DNA of 64,000 nucleotides from Apostichopus japonicus (GCF_037975245.1 NC_092583.1:13729764-13793763); one strand, 5' to 3'. Positions 29,601 through 36,577 are shown, counted from the first letter of the stretch. Notes: generated by a model from the letters alone, not told the origin. Numbers and translations: made by a program.

Positions 29601-32431
29601 TCTTTATCTCCCATGAAGATTAATAGGAAAAAAAATAACAATATTATGAGAAAAGCTTAAAAAGCCACAAAGGGGCTTTATTAATACAGGATGTAACAAT
29701 GGTAAATGTGACAATGGTGTATCAGCCTTTGACACATTAGGTCAATTATACAAGTAAAAATAGTAGCATCGCTCCATGTGAGTAGCACACACTTACCATA
29801 ATCGATGTCATCTGGACGTATCCTATAGTACTCATAGGACACTATGTCACCTGGGGATACCAACATGTTCCTTGTTACTCTGTATGGTGCTGGTGCTTGA
29901 GACATGTCATCGTTGATTCTGCGGTACGTGCTAGGCAGTACTGAATTACTTTCAAAGAGGTTCTTGTCCCATAGGTGTCCTATAAAAATTATAAAATACA
30001 TATTATATAAAATTATACATATTATATAAAATTATAAAATATTATCAAATATTTATATATATATATATATAATAAATTGGAAAATTTATAATATGTCACA
30101 GTTCTAATGAAGTTGTATAAACAAGAGCAAAATTCTCTAATATAAACCTAAATTTCCATACTTAAGGTGAAATATCCAAAATGGAAAATAAGTCAGTGTT
30201 TAAAGTTTTCTGTTTTGAAGATTTTGAAATTTTGAGGTTTATGGAACTGTATCTGAGCAAAATACCACAAATAACAAACGATCTTTAGTACAAACATCAC
30301 TATAACCTTCTTTGCCAATTTTCTGTAACAAATGTTGGACCATGTTGGACAATAACTTTTTCTATGTGCTACCAGACCAGCTATTCCTCTGTAATACTTT
30401 TCATAAAGCTTGCTTTTCTAAAGTGAGCTGAAAGAAATAAGAAGATTTAAATAACCGCAACCCCTTGTAGGATACTGCAAATATTTTCCCTACAAGAAAG
30501 GCTGTGTCAAATTGTCAATTTAACATTGACATTTGTTTTCACTTTCAAAATCCATGAATAAGGGCTGCATACCTTCACTACGTAAGTAGTTTAATATGGA
30601 ATCGTCCCAGCTCTTTGACCAGTTGGCCAGATACCTCTTTGCCGAAAAGCCAGGTCTGACTGTGCGTGGTGAGTTGAAGCTATTCATCTTTGAGTTTGAG
30701 AATCCCATAAAAACATTCTCACTTTGTTCCTTTGTAATAAAAGAATGATAATATGGATGGAGTTACTTTTGCTGAATGTTAAATGGTAATTCTCTTTTCA
30801 ATAATTTCAATAATAATATATAATCCACTGAAGTTTTCTCCAAAGAGCTTCTACAACAATATTAAAGTAGCTATTATAAAAAATATTGACAGTCTTTTTT
30901 TTCACCATTACTGGAATTGAAACATTGAATGCAGGTAATGTAAACAGCAGACCCACCCAAATCTTTTCGATAATATTTATCTCACAAGAATTTATGAGCA
31001 TACATATTGAACGGCTTTAAGGATCACACACTACAATGTTGACTGCTTTCAGAGGTAAAGATGTAATGCAATAAATAAGGGGGCCAGCTTTAGAAAACTG
31101 GTGTTGATGTTTTCCACAGAATCAACCAAGTGGCCATTTTTTGGCATTTAAAAAAAAAAAAAATTGACAACCTTCTACAATATTAGGTACTCTAGGCACT
31201 TTATATTATCAGAGTACCTGTTAGGCTTAAACATATTTGACTAGCCTGTATTGTTACTTCAGAAAAGGCCGCATACATATTATATGGAAAACTGTCACAT
31301 CAAGTCACAGTATAGACAGACACACACACACACAATTGTCACAATTTGGACTACGAATACATAAAATAAAGCTTGTTTAATCAAACAAAGGTGGGCTCAA
31401 TGGTTCACCTTTCCTCCATAGGATAAAATTGCACTGCGTAGATCTTTCATGGTACTGAGGTAATTGCTGTCCTCTGCCTCTAACGCTTTCTTTCTGGGTC
31501 TTCTGTGGCTGTTCTGAGATGGGTAGGACAACGCCAAATCCTCTGCGTATAGTAATAATGCTCCTTTTCTAGTTGTGTAAGTCTTGTGTGCCTGTATTGT
31601 TCTACTTGGTATCTCTTCATGTGACCATGTCTGGTGATGTATTGGAGGTAGGTAGTATCCCTTCCTCTGGATATTGAAATAATCCTACAAAGAAACAAAA
31701 AGATGAACGGGATGTCAGTAGAAGCTATTCAACTAAGAAAAACCGTTAGTGAGTAAGGATACTTATATCTTACACAATCAGTGTAATCACCATATATTCA
31801 ACCAGCATTCCCTCTCAAAATCATCCAAAATTGAAATGAATAACAAAAAGACTATCACCTTGATTTCATGTGTTCAGATACAGCACATTTCTCCCTGCAA
31901 CTTACAAACTTTCAGTTTAATGTACTGATGTTATTGCAAACAATTAACATATTTAATTGCATACTGTAAACGACTACTGCATATGTTAGAGAAACATACA
32001 ATATTATTTATTATCATACCACTGTAATCTGCTAACATCAAATTATATTTGTACAGTTATATAAACACAAAACCTTAATTAAAAAACAAATATTATGCCA
32101 TTTGCCTTAGTAATTCACCTAGCAACCTGGTTTGCATAAGTCTTTCGTTATAAATGATCAATAACTACAATATTTATCACCACAGCAGCCTCAGGGAAAC
32201 ATCTGCAGCCCTTGACACATACTGTAGCCTAGGCTAACATATGATTCACCTTACATGGTGTTACAATTGGGAGGAGGGTTCACACTCAAGTTTAAATGGA
32301 AGTTGTATCATTGATGTCATTCAGCTTACCTCGGGTTCCAAAAGAACCTCCACTTTCCGATTTTTTCCTTTATCCGTTTCCTCTCCAACACCTCTGCTAA
32401 GAAGTGACAATCCTAAATTTGCACTTGCCAT
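2895..32431 (-). CDS. KIAA2012: KIAA2012-like protein, complete 26-exon coding model
   Basis: Joining 26 exons at GT..AG sites gives one frame of 5,784 nt (1,927 residues plus stop), and every intron phase matches. Residues about 7-13 (LSLLSRG), 32-36 (EPEDY), 38-56 of exon 2 (TRKGALLLYAEDLAL) and 20-40 of exon 3 (RPGFSAKRYL) match the N-terminus of vertebrate KIAA2012 as I recall it. The centre (about 370-1,650) is low-complexity, rich in Asp/Glu, Ser and Lys. Residues about 1,650-1,880 form a continuous Glu/Arg/Lys coiled coil, followed by a compact tail with FTWSYFELLEYLGIPIPE. The ATG is preceded directly by an in-frame TAA. There is no signal peptide or membrane segment. The vertebrate protein (about 1,180 residues by memory) has no established function, so this one is considerably longer. 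Three donors are weak (GTTCGG, GTTGGC, GTTTGT), so single-exon errors remain possible. Name is by recollected similarity, not a search. Confidence 0.8.
3690..3862 (-). CDS. KIAA2012: KIAA2012-like exon 25 (coiled coil)
   Basis: 58 residues, phase 2 in and phase 1 out, an uninterrupted Glu/Arg/Lys/Gln coiled coil. Acceptor TTCCGTCAG, donor GTGAGA. Confidence 0.87.
3996..4367 (+). mobile_element. TTAA MITE, copy 1
   Basis: About 364 bp between TTAA duplications. Termini AGGCATTGAAGACTCGC and, inverted, AGGGTGTGAAGACTCGC (14/17 match). No protein coded. TTAA targets plus an AGG terminus fit Kolobok-type transposons better than piggyBac (CCY terminus). Confidence 0.8.
5092..5303 (-). CDS. KIAA2012: KIAA2012-like exon 24 (coiled coil)
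   Basis: 70 residues, phase 0 in and phase 2 out. After a Ser/Gly start (HHGPGSLSRSQ) it becomes a continuous Arg/Lys/Glu/Ala helix. Donor GTTGGC is weak, but the phase-2 junction with exon 25 (M-R-L-K-Q) preserves the helix. Confidence 0.8.
5470..5800 (-). repeat. 38-bp minisatellite derived from the exon 23/intron boundary, about 8 units
   Basis: Minus-strand unit GAGATTGGAAGGGGATGGAC then AGAG|GTTAAGCTGGGAGG. It parallels the last 24 nt of exon 23 (about 18 of 24 identical) plus the start of its intron. About five units keep a GT at the donor position. Confidence 0.85.
5794..5883 (-). CDS. KIAA2012: KIAA2012-like exon 23
   Basis: 30 residues, phase 0-0 (EQPVEVELPSVDD .. EIGTEYTE). Acceptor CATTTTCAG, donor GTAAAG. 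Its last ~25 nt and donor are repeated about eight times in the adjoining intron minisatellite. Confidence 0.78.
6041..6415 (+). mobile_element. TTAA MITE, copy 2
   Basis: Same family and orientation as the copy at 3996-4367. The left TTAA is lost (TTTTGG), the right TTAA is kept. Confidence 0.78.
6416..7661. other. Intron between exons 23 and 22
   Basis: Contains a G-rich run at about 7,111-7,140 and AT-rich unique sequence. Short ORFs here lack coding character. Confidence 0.55.
7662..7694 (-). CDS. KIAA2012: KIAA2012-like exon 22 (33-nt microexon)
   Basis: 11 residues (EFSSDSEPEEE), phase 0-0. Acceptor AATTTAAAG after a modest pyrimidine tract, donor GTATTA. The frame closes equally well without it, so inclusion is inferred from splice sites and acidic composition. 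Confidence 0.55.
8278..8412 (-). repeat. C-rich tract, G-rich on the gene's sense strand
   Basis: CCCTCCCACCCACCCC-type runs. On the minus (sense) strand this is many GGG/GGGG runs with short loops, which could form G-quadruplexes in the pre-mRNA. It lies upstream of microexon 22. Confidence 0.75.
8737..8901 (-). CDS. KIAA2012: KIAA2012-like exon 21
   Basis: 55 residues, phase 0-0, acidic throughout, ending SPEFIIIHE. Acceptor CATTTTTAG, donor GTAGGT. Confidence 0.8.
9132..9274 (-). CDS. KIAA2012: KIAA2012-like exon 20
   Basis: 48 residues, phase 1 in and phase 0 out, dominated by Lys/Pro repeats (PKPPKKPKKEKAKKDKPKK). Nuclear-signal-like in composition, but no specific function can be read. 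Confidence 0.82.
9947..10027 (-). CDS. KIAA2012: KIAA2012-like exon 19
   Basis: 27 residues, phase 1-1: MPHDDKEDYLAYKPVEEPET. Acceptor AATTTACAG, donor GTAATA. Confidence 0.8.
10379..10591 (-). CDS. KIAA2012: KIAA2012-like exon 18
   Basis: 71 residues, phase 1-1. A helix (SELERIVADIDLLSK) is followed by about 45 residues of Lys/Ser repeats such as KSQKSDKSSKKSGKSQKSEK. Acceptor AATCTCTAG, donor GTGAGT. Confidence 0.83.
10592..12781. other. Intron between exons 18 and 17 of the KIAA2012-like gene
   Basis: Holds a (TA)n run near 11.5 kb, a region of short CACAATACC/TACACC-type words (11.1-11.4 kb) and a G-run near 11,945-11,970. No gene or clear mobile element seen. Confidence 0.6.
12782..12898 (-). 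CDS. KIAA2012: KIAA2012-like exon 17
   Basis: 39 residues, phase 1-1: DLSSTVDSEGGKPSSRQD then KLDVTHFGVADKPKEQRR. Acceptor CATCTGACAG is good; donor GTTCGG is non-consensus. Confidence 0.72.
14270..14476. repeat. GAGTACAAGTA-type repeat interrupted by a SINE
   Basis: Dense GAGTAC/GTACAAG words, continuing after the SINE at 14713-14740 (GTATGTACTCGAGTACTACC). Noncoding. Confidence 0.5.
14477..14712 (-). mobile_element. tRNA-derived SINE, copy 1
   Basis: On the minus strand it begins with a tRNA-like head containing an A-box-like TTAGCTCAATGGTTAACG and a B-box-like GGTTCGAGTC, then a body with GACTGACTTCGGTCAGCTTG, ending in a TATG-like tail. AAGTATGTA (14468-14476 and 14713-14721) is a likely target-site duplication. 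It is inserted into a GAGTACAAGTA-type repeat. Confidence 0.75.
14966..15595 (-). CDS. KIAA2012: KIAA2012-like exon 16
   Basis: 210 residues, phase 1-1, the largest exon of this gene. Ser/Pro/Gly-rich and probably disordered, with several RS and SP dipeptides. The acceptor CTGCAG after EVSLDSQMK is inferred from frame and phase. Donor GTGAGT. Confidence 0.82.
16749..16998 (-). CDS. KIAA2012: KIAA2012-like exon 15
   Basis: 83 residues, phase 0 in and phase 1 out. Continues the exon 14 helix (LAAALWRERLGQLLQARPPP), then basic VRRRKNS and ERKSRRNRR. Less repetitive than its neighbours, so it may be a conserved core segment. Acceptor TTGTCTACAG, donor GTACGT. Confidence 0.85.
17195..17275. repeat. 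(TA)n microsatellite
   Basis: TA-rich run to the left of the tRNA-like sequence. A similar run lies at 17562-17630 to its right, and others at 11477-11521 and 30054-30071. Confidence 0.9.
17324..17394 (-). tRNA. tRNA-like sequence (probable pseudogene or SINE head)
   Basis: 71 nt foldable as a tRNA: acceptor GCGTCCA/TGGAGGC (6 of 7 pairs), D arm as in tRNA-Glu (CTAGTGGTTAGGAT), anticodon stem TCCGC/GCGGA with loop GTACAGA, T arm CTGGG TTCCAAT CCCGG. The implied anticodon ACA is not a normal animal tRNA, and the acceptor and D mismatches point to a tRNA-derived repeat, not a working gene. Confidence 0.45.
18362..18718 (-). pseudogene. Orphan ORF fragment within an intron
   Basis: A 110-residue open frame (MCNCLGLIRKVRASKKG.. 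with FCDVCKNKTKF) in the intron between exons 14 and 15. Composition is coding-like, but no phase-compatible donor is seen and the frame ends in a stop. Probably a fragment of a mobile element; an alternative terminal exon is less likely. Confidence 0.3.
18825..18964 (-). CDS. KIAA2012: KIAA2012-like exon 14
   Basis: 47 residues, phase 1 in and phase 0 out. Ser/Arg-rich start, then a helix with LMDQLEEEVAAIAEAVLQRP. Donor GTAATC. Confidence 0.83.
19496..19828 (-). CDS. KIAA2012: KIAA2012-like exon 13
   Basis: 111 residues, phase 1-1, strongly acidic (Asp/Glu/Gly). Acceptor CCGTCAG, donor GTCAGA. Confidence 0.8.
20216..20590. repeat. About 125-bp direct repeat, three copies
   Basis: Units contain CTGGGGAAGGATAAAGGTAT, GCGAACATTGAATATTG and ATGAAAGCAACCATATAT. 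The copies are moderately diverged. Confidence 0.85.
21701..22555. repeat. 288-bp direct repeat, three copies
   Basis: Each copy runs from GCAGAA(A/G)GCTACATAAAGAG through GAGAGTGCAATGTTTT and ACTTTCAACTTTCTGT to AACTGAGGGTCAAT. Starts near 21,701, 21,990 and 22,276. In the intron between exons 13 and 12 of the KIAA2012-like gene. Confidence 0.9.
22696..22821 (-). CDS. KIAA2012: KIAA2012-like exon 12
   Basis: 42 residues, phase 1-1: GLSVSEFFTTYSYLPRKDSE then Ser/Arg-rich. The acceptor (TTTTTAAAAACCAG) has a poor pyrimidine tract. A decayed copy of the exon's 5' part sits about 280 bp upstream in the same intron. Confidence 0.72.
22785..23315. repeat. About 280-bp tandem duplication containing part of exon 12
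   Basis: The segment with AAGTTGTGAAGAA(C/G)TCTGAA, CCTCC..GCTGGTT and CAGTGACTGGTGT recurs about 280 bp apart. The left copy contains the 5' part of exon 12 and its acceptor; the right copy (23,065-23,130) is decayed. Confidence 0.8.
23510..23965 (-). CDS. KIAA2012: KIAA2012-like exon 11
   Basis: 152 residues, phase 1-1, acidic and Ser/Asn-rich. Contains an in-frame 33-bp tandem duplication encoding REMLPSSADHN twice. Ends in basic KSKKRLSMPSTP. Acceptor TTCATCAG, donor GTAGGA. Confidence 0.83.
23657..23722 (-). repeat. 33-bp in-frame tandem duplication in exon 11
   Basis: Two copies differ by one synonymous-looking substitution and encode REMLPSSADHN twice. Confidence 0.9.
24317..24597. 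repeat. 93-bp direct repeat, three copies
   Basis: ATATAATACAAGCACACATA..GGATGTGTAGTGTAGTGA..CTAGTAGGCTTCAC occurs three times with two or three substitutions. Confidence 0.93.
24668..25072 (-). CDS. KIAA2012: KIAA2012-like exon 10
   Basis: 135 residues, phase 1-1, almost entirely Lys/Glu/Gly (KGKVEEGEVEGKQAEEKK). Predicted disordered or helical. Donor GTTTGT is weaker than its neighbours. Confidence 0.8.
25560..25838 (-). CDS. KIAA2012: KIAA2012-like exon 9
   Basis: 93 residues, phase 1-1. A Ser-rich SMSSQLSQSFENLSEANEQL segment leads into a basic RSYKGRKSR patch and an acidic DGDVLLGGED stretch resembling exon 8's DGDVDIGD. Acceptor TTTACACAG, donor GTAACA. Confidence 0.83.
26456..26596 (-). 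CDS. KIAA2012: KIAA2012-like exon 8
   Basis: 47 residues, phase 1-1, acidic start (TRDGDVDIGDVDD) then Lys/Ser-rich. First of six consecutive phase 1-1 exons. Confidence 0.82.
26794..27030 (-). CDS. KIAA2012: KIAA2012-like exon 7
   Basis: 79 residues, phase 1-1: VETLPYTEIAPHLSSSS, then Pro-rich and mixed. Acceptor TCTCTCCAG, donor GTAAAG. No domain recognised. Confidence 0.83.
27095..27461 (-). mobile_element. TTAA MITE, copy 3
   Basis: Inverted relative to copy 1, TTAA on both sides, with a decayed terminus (ATGGTTTGGAGACTCGC). Lies in the intron after KIAA2012-like exon 6. Confidence 0.8.
27625..27745 (-). CDS. KIAA2012: KIAA2012-like exon 6
   Basis: 40 residues, phase 0 in and phase 1 out: HLVNENSRNILSGGNPFKIR then acidic/Ser-rich. 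Acceptor CTCTACAG, donor GTAAGA. A TTAA MITE lies 164 bp further into the following intron. Confidence 0.83.
28099..28373 (-). CDS. KIAA2012: KIAA2012-like exon 5
   Basis: 92 residues, phase 1 in and phase 0 out. Includes a helix-prone DPEEQQMVLQNLILQSAAHH. Acceptor TTCTAAAG, donor GTGAGT. Confidence 0.85.
29797..29979 (-). CDS. KIAA2012: KIAA2012-like exon 4
   Basis: 61 residues, phase 1-1, length divisible by three. Begins HLWDKNLFES and ends YYRIRPDDIDY. Acceptor TTTTTATAG, donor GTAAGT. Confidence 0.85.
30573..30729 (-). CDS. KIAA2012: KIAA2012-like exon 3
   Basis: 52 residues, phase 0 in and phase 1 out. Contains TVRPGFSAKRYLANWSKSW, matching the RPGYSAKRYL region recalled for the vertebrate protein. 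Acceptor TTACAAAG, donor GTATGC. Confidence 0.88.
31409..31684 (-). CDS. KIAA2012: KIAA2012-like exon 2
   Basis: 92 residues, phase 0 on both sides, acceptor TTTGTAG and donor GTGAAC. Contains TRKGALLLYAEDLAL, the most recognisable KIAA2012 motif, then a basic stretch and NYLSTMKDLRSAILSYGGK. Confidence 0.88.
32330..32431 (-). CDS. KIAA2012: KIAA2012-like exon 1 (start)
   Basis: Encodes 34 residues, MASANLGLSLLSRG.. to ..VEVLLEPE. Donor GTAAGC, phase 0. LSLLSRG and the following EPED across the splice are the family's N-terminal hallmark as I recall it. A TAA abuts the ATG in frame, so translation of this ORF starts here. An acceptor (CATTCAG) sits 12 nt upstream of the ATG, ending at 32444, so the exon probably has a spliced 5' UTR. 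Confidence 0.82.
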
Positions 32432-33003
32432 TTATGTGCGTGGCTGAATGTTACAACAACAAAAAATGTTCTAGTACTACTTCTCAGCTAGGTGACACAA
32501 GATGTCAAGTACTACTTTGGTGTCTGTGTAGGCTTACTGGATTTACCATCGCTGGGAATGCATGTGGATTAGCTTTGCTGATATGCATTTGTTGTGTTCG
32601 TACGTGTGACGTTATAACGTACTGGTTCAGATTTCATTAGCGGGTGTGCCTGTTGGGCAAGGCCTACCGTTAGTATAACTAGTAATAAATTTTCACTGCT
32701 TTTGGAAGCCTAACTTTGCGCAAACCAGGACTAGCCTAGGCCTAGTCACTCTAGGCTAGTACAGTTTGGACAGGTGTCTGACAAGTGTCTGACAAGTGAA
32801 CTACAGCACCACGAAATAATGTGATCTTAAAAAAAGTCACTTATTTTCTTATTCAGTTTTTAACACCTAGGCCTAAAATACACCCTTCTTTGGTTCGTAA
32901 AATACATTTCGCTTATAGGATATCCATCACAACGAATCAAACTTTGGTTCGCTATTCTTCGTTCTAGTCGCCATATTGTTTCATGGAGTTGCCTCGAAAC
33001 GCG

Positions 33004-33011
33004 TGACGTCA
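33004..33011. promoter_or_regulatory. CRE palindrome upstream of the KIAA2012-like start
   Basis: TGACGTCA, the CREB/ATF consensus, about 570 bp upstream of the KIAA2012-like ATG in a locally GC-richer stretch. An 8-mer can occur by chance. Confidence 0.3.
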
Positions 33012-33260
33012 TTGCAACTCATCAGCTGTTTTGCAGGTGTCATTGCAGTAAGATTTTTGTTTAAACCGTAAGCTGATGAGATACGACGATTTCGATTGAG
33101 TAATATTAATTTCGAATATTAATTGGAACGGTTGAACCAAAATGGATATGGGTTTCACAGAAGACAGAGATTGCTGCGAAATTTGAAAGGTTGCAATTTA
33201 ATCCTATGCGTGACCGTGATAAAATGATTGCAAGGTAGGAAAAAAATACAAAATTCGCAC

Positions 33261-33421
33261 CTGTGCTTGTTTTAGATCAGCTTCAGTCAGTGTTTCCTTG
33301 ACAATCGTCTGCTTCTCCTCCAAGCTGAGATACGTCCAGATAACAAACGCTTTTCTCGATTCTAGTTGGTCTGTTTCTGATTCCTGGGAGGGTATGTCAC
33401 CAAGACTGCGCTTCGTTAGTC
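33261..33421 (-). CDS. Upstream ORF exon b
   Basis: 53 residues with a helical second half (RKAFVIWTYLSLEEKQTIVK). Both splice sites are good, and composition is coding-like compared with the flanks. Confidence 0.6.
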
Positions 33422-34060
33422 CTAAGGGTCAAACAAAGAGATATAAAGACTTAAGGTATCATACTAAAATAAACTCATCTTAGTCGATAACCGAAATTAT
33501 GGTTGATTTGTCGTGTAGCCTTTATATGGTTTAATCACCAAAATAAAAACATTAGATTTAATCTTGAAATAATTCAGCAGTCTCTGAGACAAACGATGGA
33601 AATGACACATAACATATCACTATATGGTTCCACATAGCAAAACTGTCTTATGTAGCTTCTATATCTAACACTGCTGAATCTTCAGGACAGGTACTTAAAG
33701 GAATATATTTAATTGTTTACAGTGTAGTAAGCCGTTAACCCACATTTCTTGTTATTATTATGAATTTATTGCATCATTACGAGGTTACGTACCTTTCTTC
33801 TTCGGTTTCTTGTGTTGGTTTGTTTTCTTAGTTGGTTTCCCTTTAAGTCGTATTTGCCTTTTAACTTTAGTTCTCCAGCCATTGACAGGGCTAGGTAGCT
33901 TTACCTCTTGTCCTGTATCTGAAATCACCTTCAAAGATCTTCCTTGAATTACCCCTGATCCTTTGCATAACTCTGATAAATCTGGAGAGCTTAATCCTTG
34001 AGAAGTATCTTTATCATTTTGCTGTCTCCGGAAAGAGGCCTTGTTCACTGATCGAAACAT
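33261..34060 (-). CDS. Two-exon ORF upstream of the KIAA2012-like gene, unrecognised
   Basis: Exon a (33793-34060) starts MFRSVNKASFRRQQ, is basic at its end (KPTKKTNQHKKPKKK) and has donor GTACGT in phase 1. Exon b (33261-33421) has acceptor CCCTTAG and donor GTGCGA, and encodes 53 residues ending EEKQTIVKETLTEADLKQAQ, phase 0. An in-frame TAA lies eight codons before the ATG. I do not recognise the protein. Three continuations fit: exon b to KIAA2012-like exon 2 (both phase 0, an alternative N-terminus); exon b to the acceptor at 32444, where the frame stops at a TAA abutting the next ATG (an upstream ORF of 146 codons); or exons not found here (a separate gene). Confidence 0.6.
33793..34060 (-). 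CDS. Upstream ORF exon a
   Basis: 89 codons from the ATG, phase 1 out. The C-terminal third is Lys-rich. It could also join in frame to an AG at 32419 inside the KIAA2012-like first exon, giving ..KKKG-LSLLSRG.., but that acceptor has no good pyrimidine tract. Confidence 0.6.
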
Positions 34061-34726
34061 TTTACAAAAACAATGAGTAAATTACAACATATATTGTAAT
34101 ACAGTTATATATGCGGCACTATACTGCGTCTTGGGTAGGGTCAGTTTTTTAAAAATAAAATATACATGATAATTTCAATTCCAAGTTGTATATCTTCATG
34201 CCCATACTATAGGCATATATACACCATTACCTTACAAAAATTATTGTGATTATTGAGCTTTCGCGTAAACATTTTAATTATTCAATTGTTACATGTTTCT
34301 TCATAAGTTCCAACGAAAAAGTATGATTCACATTGCTTTCGTCGCTGTTCGGTCACTCTATCCACGTCCATTGAAAATTAAAGCGGTAATTTGCATATCA
34401 AAGCCACCGCGAAGGCTCATCATTAATACCAAGCACAGTTCAATGCCTTTGAGTATCCATTGTAGTCGCTTATTTGTTCTTTAACTTTAACAACATGCAA
34501 TGAGTTATTCAGAGTAAAAAGTAGACCCTTCATATGACCTCCTTATCCGAATGTCAAATGCAAGAAATAATATATACGTAAGCAGATCATATTATAATTG
34601 CCAACTCATAAGGAAAACGCTTCTAAACTGTCCGCAAAACTGATGCAGAGTTTGAAATATTGCTATGTATAATGCACACTTAATAGATCCAACCCAATTC
34701 TTTTCGAAGTATCGACTGATAATAAG

Positions 34727-34740
34727 GTTGCTATGGTGAC
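34727..34740. promoter_or_regulatory. X-box-like RFX site
   Basis: GTTGCTATGGTGAC matches 11 of 14 positions of the palindromic RFX X-box GTTGCCATGGCAAC. It lies about 670 bp upstream of the minus-strand ORF at 34060 and 1.8 kb from the plus-strand gene at 36578. RFX factors drive ciliary genes in animals. Confidence 0.35.
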
Positions 34741-35519
34741 ACCATATACGCCTTCAGATGTTTCCTATCGTCTGAGCAGATCTTTGAAATACATTGTTAT
34801 CATATTTCTCAATCTCACGGGAACATGCATATATACTGTGCATTTTAGTCAGGTGTATATATAGCCGTCAGTGATGTTTGTACTCGTAATTAATTACGAA
34901 CGACAAGGTGAATACACCGAAAAGGCTTCATAACATAAAGACAATATATATAATGAGAGATGTCTAATATCCGTGTGAAACTAGCTGTAAACGACCTAGC
35001 AGAAACGGAATGTTACATGCGCTGCACCACACGTACAAATAATATGGTTCAATACTTCACTGAGATCGAGGTGAACTACAGAGCTGTTGAAATTGTCAAT
35101 ATAAAGATCGAAATAAGGAAATGAAAAATGTCACATGGTCGGACAAGAGTCGATTTTATTAATTATTAATATTGCACTGTGACATTCAGACTGTTGTTGT
35201 TGTTGCAATGAGTATATTGTTATATTCGAGTCATGGGGAGGGGGAGGGGAGGGGATGGAAATAAGATTGCATAACCAAGGGAGGCACAGGGGCACGGTAT
35301 ACTCCTAACAGACACCCGGCCAGAATCTGTGTATAGCCTCTCTATTTCTCCAAAATGTAACCGAAGAAACTCAGTACGACCTTAATTTGATCCACTTCCG
35401 CCAGTTCCTTCATTCCAACCCCTCCCCCTCCCAGGCTGGCCTCCAGACGCACACATATACCATTAACTTGTATCAATTCGGCGAATCCCGAATTGCTGTC
35501 TTCTCTACGAAATCTTGCT

Positions 35520-35712
35520 CCTTTTCATTACTGGGCAATCCTCACTCCCTCTGTTGTATATTTGTATGTTTAATAGTCTTACTCTCTGTTTATTGTTTTA
35601 TAATATTATTATTCTTATACTGACTGTATTTTAGGGCCTCGGGGAAGATTAGCTTTGGCTAACCGAGTCACCCTTTTAAAGGTTAATAAATAAATAAATA
35701 AAAATAAATTAA
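35520..35712 (+). mobile_element. 3' fragment of a CR1-like LINE
   Basis: Ends with GGCCTCGGGGAAGATTAGCTTTGGCTAACCGAGTCACCCTTTTAAAGGTTAATAAATAAATAAATAAA in pattern (a short stem-loop followed by a TAAA repeat), a form common to CR1-type 3' ends in marine invertebrates. The 5' limit is uncertain and no coding remains. Confidence 0.5.
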
Positions 35713-36577
35713 ATGCACAATAATATAGGGTAGGAAACAGAAATGGAAGGGGTAGTAATGCAGTTATACATTATTGGGTGCATTTAGTGTAAGATACAGG
35801 CCCACTGATAAGACAAATTCGCATATAGACACCTTGCAAAGCCTTGCATGGGGATGAAACTGAATGAATTATTCAGTAAAGCAAATGTGAAAATGATCCG
35901 GTACGGCGGAAAAGTCTTGTTCAGTCTGGAGGAGCACAACACATCTTTTGTGTATTACGTACTACAAATTCTAGAACTTCCAATTTTGTTTAAAAAGGAA
36001 TATTTTTAATTATATTTTGCTCTTAATATAATAATATTTCATAGGTTTCAACGAATGGTGCATTTTAAACAACATAAAAGAAACATATTTTGTATACAAA
36101 AATTGTAATAAGGATACTTTAAGTTATCAAAAAGAGAACGCTTTCTATTACGTATAAGGAACTTTTGGGGTTTTTCACTCAACTTGGAGGCCGTACCGAC
36201 TGGGCCTCCCTGGCTTCGTTGCCCCTACGAGAATCCATCACCTTCACACGTTTCGCATACTGATAATCAGTAGCACAAGAACGACTGGCCGGAGTCTAAT
36301 CCCTAGTAACTAAAAATGTATACACAGCAACCAAGAGTCACCTGGACATCCCATACTCAGTTGCGCTAAACACGAACGTTAGGCATATCAAGAGGCTATA
36401 ACCAACCGCGTCACTGTCACTTCGCCTAAAATATAGCCTTTACTTTCCCTTTTCTTACCACTTTAATAGTATAGAAACGCTGCCAAACTCACAGTGTGAT
36501 AAAAAGAGGCTAGGGTGCGGTTGTCAAAGTTAGGCCGAATATAGTGGTACTGCATCAAGTTTTTACAGGATTACAAA

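Larger units (their letters stand above)
28374..32329. other. Introns 1-4 of the KIAA2012-like gene
   Basis: Apart from exons 2, 3 and 4 this is AT-rich unique sequence with a short (TA)n run at 30,054-30,071. No mobile element recognised. Confidence 0.55.
34061..36577. other. Divergent intergenic spacer
   Basis: About 2.5 kb between the minus-strand ORF start and the plus-strand three-exon gene. It holds the X-box-like site near 34.73 kb, a G-rich run near 35,235-35,260 and a CR1-like 3' fragment at about 35.4-35.7 kb. No further coding signal seen. Confidence 0.6.

Noticed and set aside
32330-34060. Single continuous protein from exons a, b and KIAA2012-like exon 1
   Set aside because: The joined frame meets TAA immediately before the ATG, so a simple fusion is excluded without readthrough.
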